A stretch of 64,000 nucleotides of DNA from Flabesymbios commensalis (GCA_964017125.1 OZ024914.1:31747137-31811136), one strand, 5' to 3'. Positions 35,800-48,894 are shown, numbered from the stretch's first letter. Program-made: numbers and translations. Notes: generated from the letters alone by a model not told the origin.

Positions 35800-36068
35800 A
35801 TATATATATATTTCGAAACATTCATACTATCATTTCTGTTACTTTTTATTCGTTTTTCTTTTATCATTTGTAATCAGTTTATAACCAATTAAAAACGTTG
35901 CACATAGACATGGCATAGTTTTTTGTTTTTTTTTTGTTTTTTTTTAGTTTGTTTTTCTCACGTCTTATGTATAATCGTGTTCCTTTTTGTTCTGTACTGT
36001 TTATTGTATATGTATTATGAATGTATATGTATATGGAATCCGAAAAAAAAAAAAATAAAAAAAAAACG
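35800..36068 (+). mobile_element. Possible poly(A)-tailed retroposon 3' end
   Basis: A T-rich stretch containing GTACTGTTTATTGTATATG ends in an A-rich tail of about 25 bp interrupted by one T, directly against resumed minisatellite. It looks like the 3' UTR and tail of a retroposon inserted into the FB2 core. No coding part remains and the family is unknown. Confidence 0.35.
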
Positions 36069-36498
36069 TCAACGGGCGATGGTGAGGCGTTAAAAGGAGA
36101 TGGATAGGTGCTTAAGGGTGAGGAGAAGGCGCTAAAAACAACAGAGAGTCACTAAAGGGTGATAGAGAGGCGTTAAATGACAATGGGAAGGCGGTAAATG
36201 CAGGAGGCACTAAAAGGCGATCATGAAGCGTTAAATGGTGATGGTCGATGGGGAGGAGTTGAAGGGTGATGTATGGTATGCATTCAATGGCGGGGAGAAG
36301 GCGTCAAGGGAAACGGAAAGGCATAAACGACGATGGAGAGGCGTTAAAGAGTAACAAAAAGGCTTTAAGTGGCGACGGAGAGGCACTAAGGATGACAGAA
36401 GGTATGGAGGGCAATGGAGAGGCGACGCATATGCGTAAAATTGCGATGCTTAGGCGTTAAAATTCGATGGGGACGCGTTAAATATTGATGGAGAGGTC

Positions 36499-36746
36499 TT
36501 AACCCTTTGGATCTTCATGACGCATAAATGCATCATTTTGCATCTCTGAAGAATCACTTAATTTCATACGTGGGGGTTTTAGAACAAACATTTTCATAGA
36601 ACTCTTTTAATATTAACGATATATTTTTCTGAATCTGTCACCCACATCAAGTCATCTTTATTCAATTCAAACAGAGAATTGTGACAGCAATTCGCGGCTT
36701 GCAGTGGATGTAGATGACAAAGACAAATTCAGGCTTGAAAGCGTTA
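36499..36746 (-). mobile_element. TTAA hairpin MITE, AGCCTGAATTTACC family, in FB2 core
   Basis: Bounded by TTAACCCTTTGGATC and CAGGCTTGAAAGCGTTAG. Its interior has GAATTGTGACAGCAATTCGCGGCTTG and GTGGATGTAGATGA, the reverse complement of elements at 41251-41527 and 42815-43078. It is one of the TTAA/CCCTT group. Confidence 0.7.
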
Positions 36747-38350
36747 GGCCGATGGGAACCAGTCCCAGATATATTCGGGATTTGGAATTGATTACATGAG
36801 ATAACTATGACGTTATAAATTAATCTGGACTCTGCAAGATTGCAACAGCAATTTATTGTGGTAGTCAATGGGTTACATGGCGACGGAGAGGCGTTAAAGG
36901 GTAATGGATATGTATTCAGGGCGAAGAAGGGTCTCAAAGGGCGACGGAAAGGGCTCTAATTACAACGAAAAGTTAAACTGAAAGTGCTTTCAGGGCGAAG
37001 AAGAGGCATTTAAGGGCAATGGAAAGGTCTTCAATTGCATCAAAGAGGCGATAAACTAAAAGCCCTACGAAAACGCATAAAGGACGACGAAAAAATCGTG
37101 AAAGTGCGACGGCAGTGTGTTTTCATCACCCTTCAATGCTGCTCCATCGCCCTTCAACGCATTCCCATTGTCATTTAATGCTTCCTGGTAGCCTTTTAAC
37201 GCCTCTCCATAGCCCCTTAATATCCCTTTGCCACCTTATAATACACCCAGCCTCACTTTAACGCCTCTCTGTTACCCTTTAACGCCTCCTCAGTTCCCTT
37301 TAATATGCCTTCCCATTGTCCGCTAGTGCCTTATCATTATCCTACAACACCTTCTCATTACCCTTTAACGCCTCTTCATCAACGTCGCTCTCTAATGCCT
37401 CTCCATTGCACTTTAATGTCTTCTTGTCTCCTGATCTTTTCAGCATGAGCATGTTTAATCATTTAGACCCAGCAGAATTAGATTATCCAATCAAAATCAC
37501 ATCTAAGCTAGATATTATACATACTCCAAAGTTTAGCATATACGCCAAAAATTATATTTGCCCTTGAAATTGACCTTTTGACCTTGGGGATGACCTCAAA
37601 TGACCAAGATAATGGACGAAATTGATTTTTCAGTCAAAATCACACGAAAAAGAGTTATTGCACATGATTCTAGCTTTATTAGTTAAAAATCATATTTTCC
37701 TTCACTTGACCCTGAAATTTACCTTTTTAACTTGAAGATGACCTTGAAGATCAAAATAGTGCAAGAAATAGTTTATTTAATCACAATGACACGAAAAAGA
37801 GGTCAACATCACACGAAAAAGACCTATAAGATGTATTCTTATTTTTCTTTCTTAAACTTACTGTTTTTTTACATGTTGACCTTGTAATTGACCTAATGAC
37901 CTTGAAAATGACCTTGTAACACTATAAATGTATTTTCCAGTCAAAATTCCATGAAAAAGAGGCATTACACATGTTCCTAGCGTTGCTTGTTAAAAATGAC
38001 ATTTTCGCTTACTTGACCTTGAAATTGACCTTTTGACCTTGAAGATGACCTTGAATAATCAAAATAATTTCAGAAATGAATTGCCCAGTCAAAATCACGT
38101 AAAAATGAGGTATTACACTTGTTCCTAGCTTCATTTGTTGAAAATGCATATTTGACCTTGAAATTAACCTTTGACCTTGAATATACAAAAATACTCAAAC
38201 TTTTCAAGCTGGCACTCAACGGATTTTAATTCAGCACCAAAAAATCTATGAGAAACATTAAAAAAACATTGTATATGTAACAAAACAAGGTTAGGTCATT
38301 TTTATATAAGCCCTAGCTCGGACTACTATGACACCCAAAGCCCCTTATTA

Positions 38351-41129
38351 TGACTGTCAATATTGTTTGATATTGCTTTAATATAATTTTTTATTTCGAA
38401 GTGACATTTATTCATTTATCATATTTCAATATTTGCTGGCTTCCAATTGTTTTAAATTTGTTTTGAAGTGGCATTTATCTTGAGAGCTGTATTGACAAAT
38501 ATGATATTAATTAGCAGTGTTCAAATTAGATGTCACGCTTCTAATTTTTTAAAAGCTCGGGATTCGTACACGGAGTCATTGTGATCAACTTGGAGTAAAC
38601 AAATATTTCTTTCATTACGTTCCTAGTGTGATAGTATCGTTTGTTGTAAATGATGTGAATGATGAAGGTGTCAAAATCGAAAAAGCAAATGATCGCTACT
38701 CTAAAATAACCTGTCTGTTGTGGTCTGGCAATACTTTGATATGCTGCTGAATAAGCGCACCAGTACATTCAGTATTATATATATATTAGTTGGTAGAGCA
38801 AATTCATCAGAAACTGCCAGGATCCGTATTTTCGTACAAGTTACGATATATCGTAGGATTCTGATTGGTCGAGATGCATCCTGTTTCACAAAGCAGAATG
38901 GATAAATGGACGTTCCCAAACACTTTTAGGGAGCATCACAGTGAGTTATTCATCACATGATGCAAGTTTTGATGGGGAAAGAGGTGTGCATGAATAAGAA
39001 ATGGCCTTGGTAATGTTCTCTGGAGAGACTGTGTTTCGTTTGGCAAACCATTTTTGATCTCGCTGTGCAATTATGAGACAATTCACCTTCGGAGAGAACA
39101 ATTTTTTCAGATGATAAATGTTTAGCTAACCAGACCAAAAAAACGTTTTTTATGAATCAATTTACTTTAATTATTTTAGTATGGTTATGGCTTTCGGGCG
39201 GATTCGAACTGTTTTGTCTTCAAAAAAATTGAACTTCAATAAGATTCAACGAAATTGACCTTGATAATGTGCAGGTGTAAATTTCCAGTATGGCAATCGA
39301 TATAGTTATTAAAAAATGGTGTATATTTAAACCATTTGAAGTATTCAAAAAAGAGCAGCACTTTTTCCTCCTTTAACGCATTATTTTATTCACGTTTTGG
39401 AAAACGTCATTACCTTGCGAAGAGCACTATTACGTGCTATACATTGCACTGTATAGCCTTTATAGAGAAAACTAAAAAAACGATGTTAGATCGACGCTAA
39501 TGTATATTGTTGAACCAGAAGCTGGCCCAACGCTACATCAGTACTGTACCAGCCACTTCTATTGAATGAGACATAAAGCATATTAATTGAGATCCATATT
39601 GGATTAGCAGATCAGATAATATCCTGCAAGGATCAGGGATCAAGACTGACCTTAAGCCTGTCCAGGGACGCAACATAATCATCTCATCCAAATTATCGTG
39701 ATTTTTTTCCCTTTCGGCAGAAGGCAATTTTACGATTTTTCGCCAAGTTGATTTGTCACGTGATTTAGTGTCAGGTCTAGCCATTATATGTCACCTGATC
39801 ATGTGATTTATTATTCTTTTGATTTTTTGGGGGCTGAGTAATATATTTATGCCATAGTCAGGACCCCGTGAAACTGTTGACGGGAAGTATGACAAGCCAC
39901 AACAACATTGGTTTTTAACAACTTATCGAATATCGAGAGCCCCGCGCAATATTCGCACTACCTTTTACTTTTTAGTTCATTAAGACCATCGACAATATGT
40001 TGGTGTTTTATCAAATAAGTAGAAGAAACACGATGAATTAATTAATTAACTATTTTTTCTTCTTCTAATCTGTTGATGAAAGTCTTTGAGATAAAACAAT
40101 TGTGGTTGTTGGTGTATAATAGTAGGCTATTACAATGAAAATGAAAATTAAATATTAATTCAATAATTAGAATATTTGAGTCAATTTACTGAAATTGTAG
40201 GTGGATAAATTATTTGCATTTATTGCAATTTATGTGATTATATGTATCAAAAATAAAATCAGCAGAGCAAGGTATGTATATTGAGCGTCACACCGTCTAG
40301 ATTGCAAATAATTACGATAATGTTACGCGACTTATATATAATAAATATGCCTTGCACCTGTCTCCTATTCTTAGTATAATAGTGTTACTATTATAAGTTA
40401 GGTGTATATAGTGATCGTCACACAGTCTTGATTTAAAGATATCTACGACAATGTTTCACGACGTGTGTATACTGCATCTATCAACTGTTCTTACTGCTAG
40501 GATTGTAAATATTATATTATATAATAAATGTGGTGCTATGCAATGACATTTAACTATTTCTGTAGACTTGTCAATGTCAATAAAAATTCTAAATATTATG
40601 TATCTAAATATTATGCGGGCCGGCTACTCAAATATCTGACTTTACGAAAAATGTGAATTGGTTTTATTAATTAGCACGAAAATGATACCCATTGGGGCCC
40701 TACGGATATTTTGTGGGGATTAGTTAAGAAGTAATATTAAAAGTAAAATAGTAAACACTATTTAATAATACATGTACTTGGTTACTTTGTTATTGAAGTT
40801 TTCGCAATGGAGATGTGACTGTAGCTCAATGACAGATCGAAAGCTATACTGCAAAATATTCCTGGGGTGTATTATGTGGACGATAAAGTGGCTTTTGTGA
40901 AATAAAAAGGGCTCGTTCACTGTGCACGGGTAATATACATGTATAAATATATAAATCACTATCATACATGTTATATGTCAAAAATCAACTAAAATGTATT
41001 GCCATTTAGTAAACTTCTTATTTAGATACACGTCTTACCTGTTGTAGGCAGGGGTGCTGGCTGTATATTGTGAGACTGTGTTAATATTCCTTTGCCCAAT
41101 ACGTTATCTTAATATTTGAATTTCTCCCG
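38351..41129. other. Unassigned spacer with small repeats
   Basis: No gene is recognised. 38821-38880 is half of the 42086-42201 palindrome (CGTACAAGTTACGATATATC). 40270-40345 and 40410-40485 are two diverged direct copies (GCGTCACACCGTCT and TCGTCACACAGTCT). 39510-39545 holds a fragment of the GCCCAACGCTACATCAG repeat. Confidence 0.4.
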
Positions 41130-41527
41130 CGTGCAGGGGTGAAAATTACTCATATTGTTTAAATGAGACAACATGTTTGTGATTCTTGATTTTTAATCAA
41201 TCCTTTCACTCACAATAACAGCAATTTGATTAGCTAATAATTAAAATCAGATATAAAACCCTTCCAAGCCTGAATTTACCATTATCATCTTCATTCACTA
41301 CAAGCCGCGAATTGCTGTCGCAATTCCCGACTTGAAGTGGATGAAGATGATTTAAAGTGGTTGAAAAATAATAAAAATTGCAATGTATTGGTGAGCCCTT
41401 AGTGAGCCCTTAGTTGAATTGTAGAAAAATTGAGTATGCTTTCGGGGATGTAAAATTATGCTTTAATGCATCGCGAGGGCTTAAATGGTTAAAACGACAA
41501 TAGTCGTGATTAGCGGAGAAAGGGTTA
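41130..41527 (+). mobile_element. Composite of two hairpin MITE families
   Basis: 41140-41250 matches the AAGTTGTG family (GAAAATTACTCATAT, then AATGAGACAACATGTTTG). 41251-41475 matches the AGCCTGAATTTACC family with its stem-loop CCGCGAATTGCTGTCGCAATTC. 41480-41527 returns to the first family's end (TTAAAACGACAATAGTCGTG, AAAGGGTTA). One MITE therefore inserted into another. Confidence 0.65.
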
Positions 41528-42085
41528 GGCTATAACCACCTGTATGCATAATGTATACATACATATGATCCTGACACAATGTAATGATCATTTAAGTAGG
41601 TCTAATAACAGTATTACACTATGACATCGTTTTTAGTCATGATGCCAGCCTTCAAAGAAAAGAGAATAATCTAGTTAAATAGATACAGTTATTTGCAAAC
41701 TATTCATCTTTCCACTATTGTTATCTCAAGTTATCTTGAGACACAGCACACATACTAATTACTTACAATTTTAGGTTGATATAGTATTTACTTTTTGTGT
41801 AAATAATTAAGACGTCAATAACTTGGCAAGACACACACGATATCACCTATATCACGGGGAAGCCTCAGCTACAGCGTCTAGGAAAAAGGCCCGAAATATA
41901 CATCACATACATGTTTCTTATTGATTCTCCATAAAAAAGGAAATCTCTCGCGCAGTCCTCCCAGCTCATCATCACCACAGAGAAGACAATAATCTGGATG
42001 CACCACCGCTGTCTACAACCGTCATATCTCAACTCAGACCATGGCATGGATCAAGTCTGAAATATTCCTAGCGGATTACATCTCA

Positions 42086-42201
42086 GGGCCCGTATTCTCG
42101 TACAAGTTACGATATATCGTAGGCTTCTGATTGCTCGAGATGGGCATCTCGACCAATCAGAAGCCTACGATATATCGTAACTTGTACGGGAATACGGACC
42201 C
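42086..42201. mobile_element. Near-perfect 116-bp palindrome (hairpin MITE)
   Basis: Left arm GGGCCCGTATTCTCGTACAA and right arm TTGTACGGGAATACGGACCC continue inward through GTTACGATATATCGTAGGC and CTGATTG.TCGAGATG with only a few mismatches and almost no loop. A single arm is present at 38821-38880. Confidence 0.92.
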
Positions 42202-42814
42202 TGCAGCGCGCGTCAATAGTAGTCACGTCCTCACCCTACGCAAAACATCAGATCAATGATGGGATTCAGACATGAGCTGATGAATGGCGATGTTTTTTTT
42301 TATATTTTCTTTATTCTATTTTGTGCTTTAGGGTTATTTTAAATATTCTATGTTCTAGTTTGGTATTTAGATCATTGTATTTATTCACATTTTTTTGCAC
42401 TATCACGAAAAAGGAACACAATTCTGACAAATAGTCACAACCAACCCAAATCATTGTAAAAAAAACTTATAGGCCGAATAATTATTGATGTAAATGAGAT
42501 ACCGGTGTTTCAAGATGGTTTATACGGTAGATTACATCAATGTTTTATGCCAGTTCAAAGCAGGTGTGTTATTTTGCTTAACTGAACCATAATATTTACA
42601 ATACGACAGAATTCCACTCCTCTGGACGTTGACCAAGGCGCGCATGCTTGTCGCCCTCATTGTTTACTCGGCGAATCATAACGACTGACTTAAAGCTCCA
42701 AATGAACATCTTCCCAACAGCAAACCCTGAAGTTTCTAGTATTTTTAATCTATTGTAAACGAATGTAATTACAAATTACACACGTATCAGACAGGGTTGT
42801 AACAACTAGCGATG

Positions 42815-43078
42815 TTAACCCTTTTCAGCCTGAATTTACCATTTATCATTTACCATTGTCATCTTCATCAACTACAAGCCGCGAATTGCTGCCGCAATTC
42901 TCGACTTATAGTGGATGAAAATGACTTAAAGTGGGTGGCAAATGAAAAAAATACTGTTATTTTTAAAACAGTTCCATGAAATTTTTTGTTTCAAAATCAC
43001 TAGGTTTCAGGAAAATAATCCTGTTTTTGGGGATGTAAAATGATCGCTTTAATGCATCGTGAGGGCTTAAAGGGTTAA
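42815..43078 (+). mobile_element. TTAA hairpin MITE, AGCCTGAATTTACC family, complete
   Basis: TTAA at both ends (42815-42818, 43075-43078), inverted ends CCCTTTTCAGCC and GGGCTTAAAGGG, and an internal stem-loop (CATCTTCATCAACTACAAGC facing a complementary stretch across GCCGCAATTC). It is the best-preserved copy of the family here and its ends are typical of piggyBac-type MITEs. Confidence 0.82.
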
Positions 43079-43176
43079 ACTATTGCCCATAAACAGCAGT
43101 GTAACAATCTGACCTGTGACAACAATACACAGATGCTGCCGTTATAAATCCACATGACCCTGGACTGGTGAGTGTC

Positions 43177-43289
43177 GTCCCAGCAATCGCGACACGTTGC
43201 CCCAATGCTGGGCTAATGTTGTCTCAGCGTCGTAGACGGTGGGTCAACATTTGCCCAGCATCGGGTCAACGTGTCGTGTTTGCTGGGAC
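43177..43289. mobile_element. 113-bp hairpin MITE, GTCCCAGCAA family
   Basis: GTCCCAGCAATCGCGACACG at the left faces CGTGTCGTGTTTGCTGGGAC at the right. Inward, TTGCCCCAATGCTGGGC faces GCCCAGCATCGGGTCAA, around the core CAGCGTCGTAGACGG. This appears to be the complete form of the dispersed GTTGGGCC/CGTCGTAGACGG modules seen throughout the window. Confidence 0.85.
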
Positions 43290-43912
43290 GTGAGTGAGAG
43301 CTTCTCAAACACTGTAACCATTCAATCAGACAACCTGAAGATCTTACACAGATCTCACTTCCTACTGGGAATAGCGATATTTATTGGTGCTATATGCAAT
43401 GATTCTCATGCACCACACAGTTATACTCAAGTAAAGTTGAAGTTTGCTGGATGTCTTATTTGATTGAAAAATCAGCTATAGATAGTTAAATAACCCCGCA
43501 CAAATCAGCACTTAAGATCAGGCTCAGAATAAATACCGATTTGTGTGTGTGCTAAAAGAATTCATTAACATTCAATAAAAATGTAGAAGAAATGTAGATG
43601 ATATCTACATTATAATTTTAGGTGAGTGGCAGTCAAGAAGTAACAGTCATGTTTAAAAAGCGCATGCGAAACCACGTAACATGTGTAAGGAAAAACTACA
43701 ATTTTCTATCAATGCAGAATGTAGTCATCTCATCACTATGTTATACCAAGCGATACGCTACAGGGTTGGAGGTGGTGCATTGCCATCATCGATATACGAT
43801 GATTAAAACCAAATGTGTTAATATTTTTCATTCAGATACATAGATGCATAGTTTTCATATAGCGTTCATAGAGCTCTCAAACATGTCCAAGACCTACTAG
43901 CTCAACCCGTAC

Positions 43913-44117
43913 AGCGCGGGGACCGACTTTAATCGTCAGAATCTGACGTCTGTAGACGTCAGATTCTGACGACTAAAGTCGATCCCCGCACTGTAAGAGT
44001 AAAAATATTCAAATGAGTCAGAAAGAGCTGACTAAGACATTTATGATGATTTCGAATTGATTAACACGCTTTATTCTCCATGATTTTCACAACATTAATT
44101 CATCGTTGTAAGGGTTA
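43913..44117 (-). mobile_element. TTAA hairpin MITE, AGCGCTG family, copy 2
   Basis: Reverse orientation of 3376-3636. It begins CAACCCGTACAGCGCGGG and ends TAAGGGTTAA. The stem-loop at 43924-43988 is nearly perfect: GATTCTGACG arms around GACGTCTGTAGACGTC. Confidence 0.8.
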
Positions 44118-47100
44118 AAAACGGGATTAAGAAACTGCTACCAAAATCGTTGGTACGGTGTTCGTACGGGTCATTGTAACCATGCTTTACAGGATAGAAC
44201 TACAGAGCCCAAGAATAACACCATTATTTATACGGTGATCGTAAGCATGATTAATCGAGATTCTATCATGAGTCTATTCTGGTGATTATACGAGCGAATG
44301 TCGACAGTCGTACGACGCTCGCAGCAACGACTCCATGTGTGAGTAAAATTCTCGGGAAGACATAGTAAGGTTTTTATGCGAATGAAACATTAACATTGCT
44401 ACAAAATTTGGAAATAGAGATTCGTACGAATCTATTGGACATACGAACATTTGTGCCCAAGTCTTTACATATACGCATTTGTATGGCGATTTTATCGGCC
44501 ACTTTGGTGTAAAAAAACAATATATCACAACCTAAATGTCATGAATTACTAGATTTAAAACTATTTACTAATCGAATAACAATGCTGCTTTAAAATAAGC
44601 CTTGTCGTAAATATTATTTCTTTAGTAGGGCATATGCCCACATACTGGCTAGATATTGTGTTGAAGCATTATAAAATTGCACTGTACACAGTTGTCTGTT
44701 ATGACTTTCCTATATTAGAAGTCTCTCAATTTAAACTGTCATGGTCTTTACCGACGCCTATGTGGTAGTAAATGTGAAAAATAAACTGTCAGATTTATCT
44801 GATCCTCATCACAAAACATCCATTATTACAAGTGGATCTGATTCGCTATCATTTGCACTGGTTATCTGAAGTTTTATATCAACCATACCAATTTACATAG
44901 AGGGGCAGATAAAGTAAATCAATAAAATTGTCTATCATCATATCACAGATTTCTAAGTGTTACACTCGAATAACTATATCGCTACACATATGTGTGAACT
45001 AAGATGTTGCTAAACTGAGACCATATAGATCAGAAAAATTACTATATCGCTACAAATATGTGTGAAATAAGATGTTGCTAAACCAAGACCATATAGATCA
45101 GAAAAAGACTGCCAAACACATGAGTGATAAACGATGACCTAAACTACATCTCTCAACAACATAATGCATGTAATTTATCGTTATTATCATGACACTACAA
45201 CAGTGAAACTACCAGTCAATCTGTCGTGCCATCTTAACACATACATGTGTAGCTTTGTGCCGCAGGAAATTCGAATCTGAGCGTCAACCTTTTTCGATAT
45301 TAACCCCTCGCCGAGTGTTTTTAATGATTACTTGACATGCAACAAGTCCGGGGCTCGAATGCCACTCTTACATTGAAGTTTGTGAATATGTCGGGACTAA
45401 GCGATCACATTAATGGCGGTCTCGTCACAATACTACATTGTTGTGTGCGTTGTGACATTAAGAAGATCACTGCATGTACTAAGGGCTCAACCTAAAATTC
45501 GCTGTCTGACATTCAGCTGTAACAGCTTGATGGATTCCATTTACAGCAGCGTGGATGGAGGGTTAAAGGTCAAGGTTCTACCAGCTGACCACCACCTGCC
45601 AGACAGAGATACTGGCACACAGCAATGTAGATACATCAAACCAGATTATTCTGAAAAAAAAACAGCGGGCTTGTTCCATTTTTCCTCTGTTTTCTAGACA
45701 TTTCCTGAATACGTGGACGCCTCGAGGGTTCCGCTGATGGCAGATTGGTGAAATAAAAAACCTGATACTGGTACCGGACACGAAAATCAGGACTACATTG
45801 GGCATTTAATCTGGCATGGGGTCCTGGCTTAGTTGGCGTCCATCGAAAAGTCGTGGATGGGTTTCTGATCAGAAGCTGGCACAGTGTTGGGTATATACCG
45901 TACATACACCAGGTGTGTTTCTGTCTGGCTTGAGCCGCAAAAGAAACAAGTTTTATGTGGGTATCACACGATTTACATCATTTTGCACGACATTTCCATC
46001 TCTTGAAAACATCCTCAAACGATAAGGCTCAATAATAATTCTGAATCAATTGCTGGCAGATTCTGTGAAAAGTTGCTCGTAGTATCTTAGGCAATAAACT
46101 CAATACCGTTTCAATACACAAAGTGTCTTGGTGGCATGCATCGTGGCAGGCATAGATGAGAGCTTATAGATGACGGTTCAATGATGGTGGTTCAAATGCA
46201 CCAGGTAAATCAGAACATATCTCAAAGGTCCTTGCAACCTTCACCTCTGGCAGACCTTTGTCTCCTGACCTGCTGGTGGTCTTTTGTTGTTCTCTTACTT
46301 GTGTACAGGACAATACACCTACCTCACCAAGTGATAAAGAGAGATACGGTTTATACCAGAACTAGTGTGATATCGTGTCAGCCCAGTGCTGCACGCTCCT
46401 GAAAAGAGAACAAGCGAGCTTTCTTAATTTCACAATTAAGATGACACGCTTCTAGGAACTTTCTATTTCTCAAATTATCAACTTTAGACACTTTTAGACC
46501 ATTCCACCCAAATTCAATGAAAATATATAACTCTGACGTTCTTGCTCAGGGTATGCGGGAGTATGGCGATGGCACACAGACAGTCAGGCAAACAACACGA
46601 GGTAAATTGATCACATTTGATCCAAAATTCAGAACGCAATTTTAAGTATGTCAAACATACTAAGTGAACTTAAATGTACACGAGAGACATAGGTTTAATA
46701 AAAGAAATGTCTCAAATGTTCATTTAAAGGATCTGTCAAAACTAAAACTTTATCGGCCTTTTCCATCCAGATTTCAAGAGTTAAGACACGAGATACAGGG
46801 TAGCTACCGGCTGATTCAACACCTCATTTAGACCACCGCGACCCTCTGTTCGCCGAGGGCGCATCAAAATTAATTAAATTCTAAAATGCTTCTGTTTCCA
46901 GGTTCCTTGCCTCCCTTGCCAACCAGACATTTTCCAATGAGTATTATATACTAATGAAATATTTGGATAGGCTAAGAGAAAGCTTCCATACAAGCTTCGA
47001 ATGCCTTAATCCCACTCTCAGCACCCTTCGGGTGCTAGGGTTCACTCAGAAAATCGATCGTCATGCAACATTGCTGCATATCAATAATCCCATTTGTTAT

Positions 47101-48190
47101 CTTTTATTTATTGAAAAAAACCAACATATCTATATTCGCCAGCACGGTTGCACTTGGACACTGTTGATCTAATTGCATGGACAACAACATTTAATAAGTG
47201 TGGTTACAAGAAAGCTTTGGTTTATAACCAAAGCAGTTAATGGAATAGATAGTGATCTAAAAAATACAAATTATATTTGTATGAATGCATGAGGTTTTAT
47301 ACTTACACTTACAGGTTAGATTAGGCCATGAGAACATCCTCGGGATATTATAACTGAGTCAGATTACCCCCCAGACAAAAGATTTGAAATAGATGCGAAA
47401 TAAATGAGGCCGAACATATCTCGGTCACGGGTATTCCCCATGATATTTTTTTAGAATGAACGGGGAAAACATTTATTTTTCTTTGAAACCTGAATAACGA
47501 GTGCAGAGAGCGAGCCCCAAGTTCCGGTGTCTGTCTGACACTCCGAGAACCTGCATTTACGCCAAAATTAATTTATTAGAGAAATTGTACAGCCTCAGCT
47601 AAATCCGAAGAATTCGTTAGTCTTGCCTTAGCAACAAACGTAGATTACTTTACTATGTTTATCATGTTGCTGTTTGAGACACATAATATTCGTACTTTAT
47701 TTATAATTTCTGAAAATGTTTTATTTAAATTTACTAAAGTAGAATCATTATGAATTTGTATTGTACCACATGCTTTAAATTATCCACCTGGCAACCCGTC
47801 TAATGAGTACGGGTTGCATGTATATGTGCTTTGTCCTTATATTTCTTTTAAATTATCAGCACGTCATTACTAAGACACACAAACTAAACAAAGACATCAA
47901 TTATTTCTCAATTCCACTAAACTATCAAATAATGAAAGAAACAATGTTCCAAACACAAATGTAAACTAAATCACTGTAATAAATCAGCAAAAATAGAATA
48001 TTCAAGCTGGAAATACATTGCGCCTAATTTTAATATTTATGGAGTAAAATCACATCGTTTAGGCCTGGAATATTATATAAGGGGCGCTGTAATAATCTTA
48101 GCCTTTTCGGAGTATAGTCATACCATATAATTATTCCTGGAAAATTATATAATCTGATAAGGGTCCCAGCAACAGAAGCTAAAAACGTTT
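44118..48190. other. Unassigned intergenic region
   Basis: No supported gene. 44973-45040 and 45041-45107 are a 68-bp direct tandem pair (ACTATATCGCTACA...CATATAGATCAGAAAAA). Several short open frames around 45400-46400 show no family resemblance and no consistent splice sites. Confidence 0.4.
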
Positions 48191-48894
48191 GCTAGTCAGC
48201 CAGCCAAGGGATGCTAAAGTGATGAAAAAATGACTAGATGACATTTCTTTGCTACAAGCAATCTGACACATCAGGCATGCCCAGTAGGGTCCTGGGGACC
48301 CCGCCTGGGCGGATAACAAACTCTCACTGCGCTTAATAGCATATTATGACGTCATTAAAAATGGCCGCCAAAGAAACAGTAGGAAAATCAAAATTGTGTA
48401 TAGTTTTGGCCATAATTGACCGAATTTCACAATCTTTTTTTTATTTCATACATTTTAGAGGTCACTGATTCCGAATATGCAAAGAAAATTAACAAAAAGC
48501 CATTGTTATTTTGTCAAAAAAACAAATTATTTTTTTTTTCATAGATTTTATAATGCATTGTGCCATTAAACGAGAAGACCTGTACATCTAACAGTGTAGC
48601 TAAAGATGTATCTACAATGGATGGCAGTGAAGTATTAGGTTAATATGGTCTATGTATATGAATATGAGCACACAAGGTCCTAGTATGTTGGTAGACTGAT
48701 TCATTTGATTACTCACTGATTCAACAGTGCGGATGCAGACGGTTATGCAGACCACACACTGATATGTGAAGGAGCACACAGCGCATGGCCTTGTATGAAG
48801 TAAACGTGGATAAACCAGCTGGTCTCAACCATTAGTGTGATCTTCTAGTCACATTGAGAGTGAAGAAACAATATTTCTCTGATAGACCCAAGTA

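Larger units (their letters stand above)
33690..38350. mobile_element. Foldback-like element FB2
   Basis: The left arm (33690-34600) and the right arm (37410-38350) are inverted copies, similar along their whole length. The outermost part shares GACCTAACCTTGTTTTGTTA, GTGCCAGCTTGAAAAGTTTG and TATACAATGTTTTTTTAAT. The innermost part shares TGGATAATCTAATTCT and GATCAGG.GAC. The arms hold about five 143-170 bp modules, each with GTGATTTTGACTGG and several TCAAGGTCA words. The core holds a 20-24 bp minisatellite in direct orientation and, next to the right arm, in inverted orientation, plus later insertions. No coding sequence is found. The plan matches that of FB1 but the sequence is unrelated. 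Confidence 0.82.

Noticed and set aside
47015-47040. Bacterial-style terminator (GCACCC TTC GGGTGC)
   Set aside because: It is a small hairpin in a clearly eukaryotic context with no adjacent gene.
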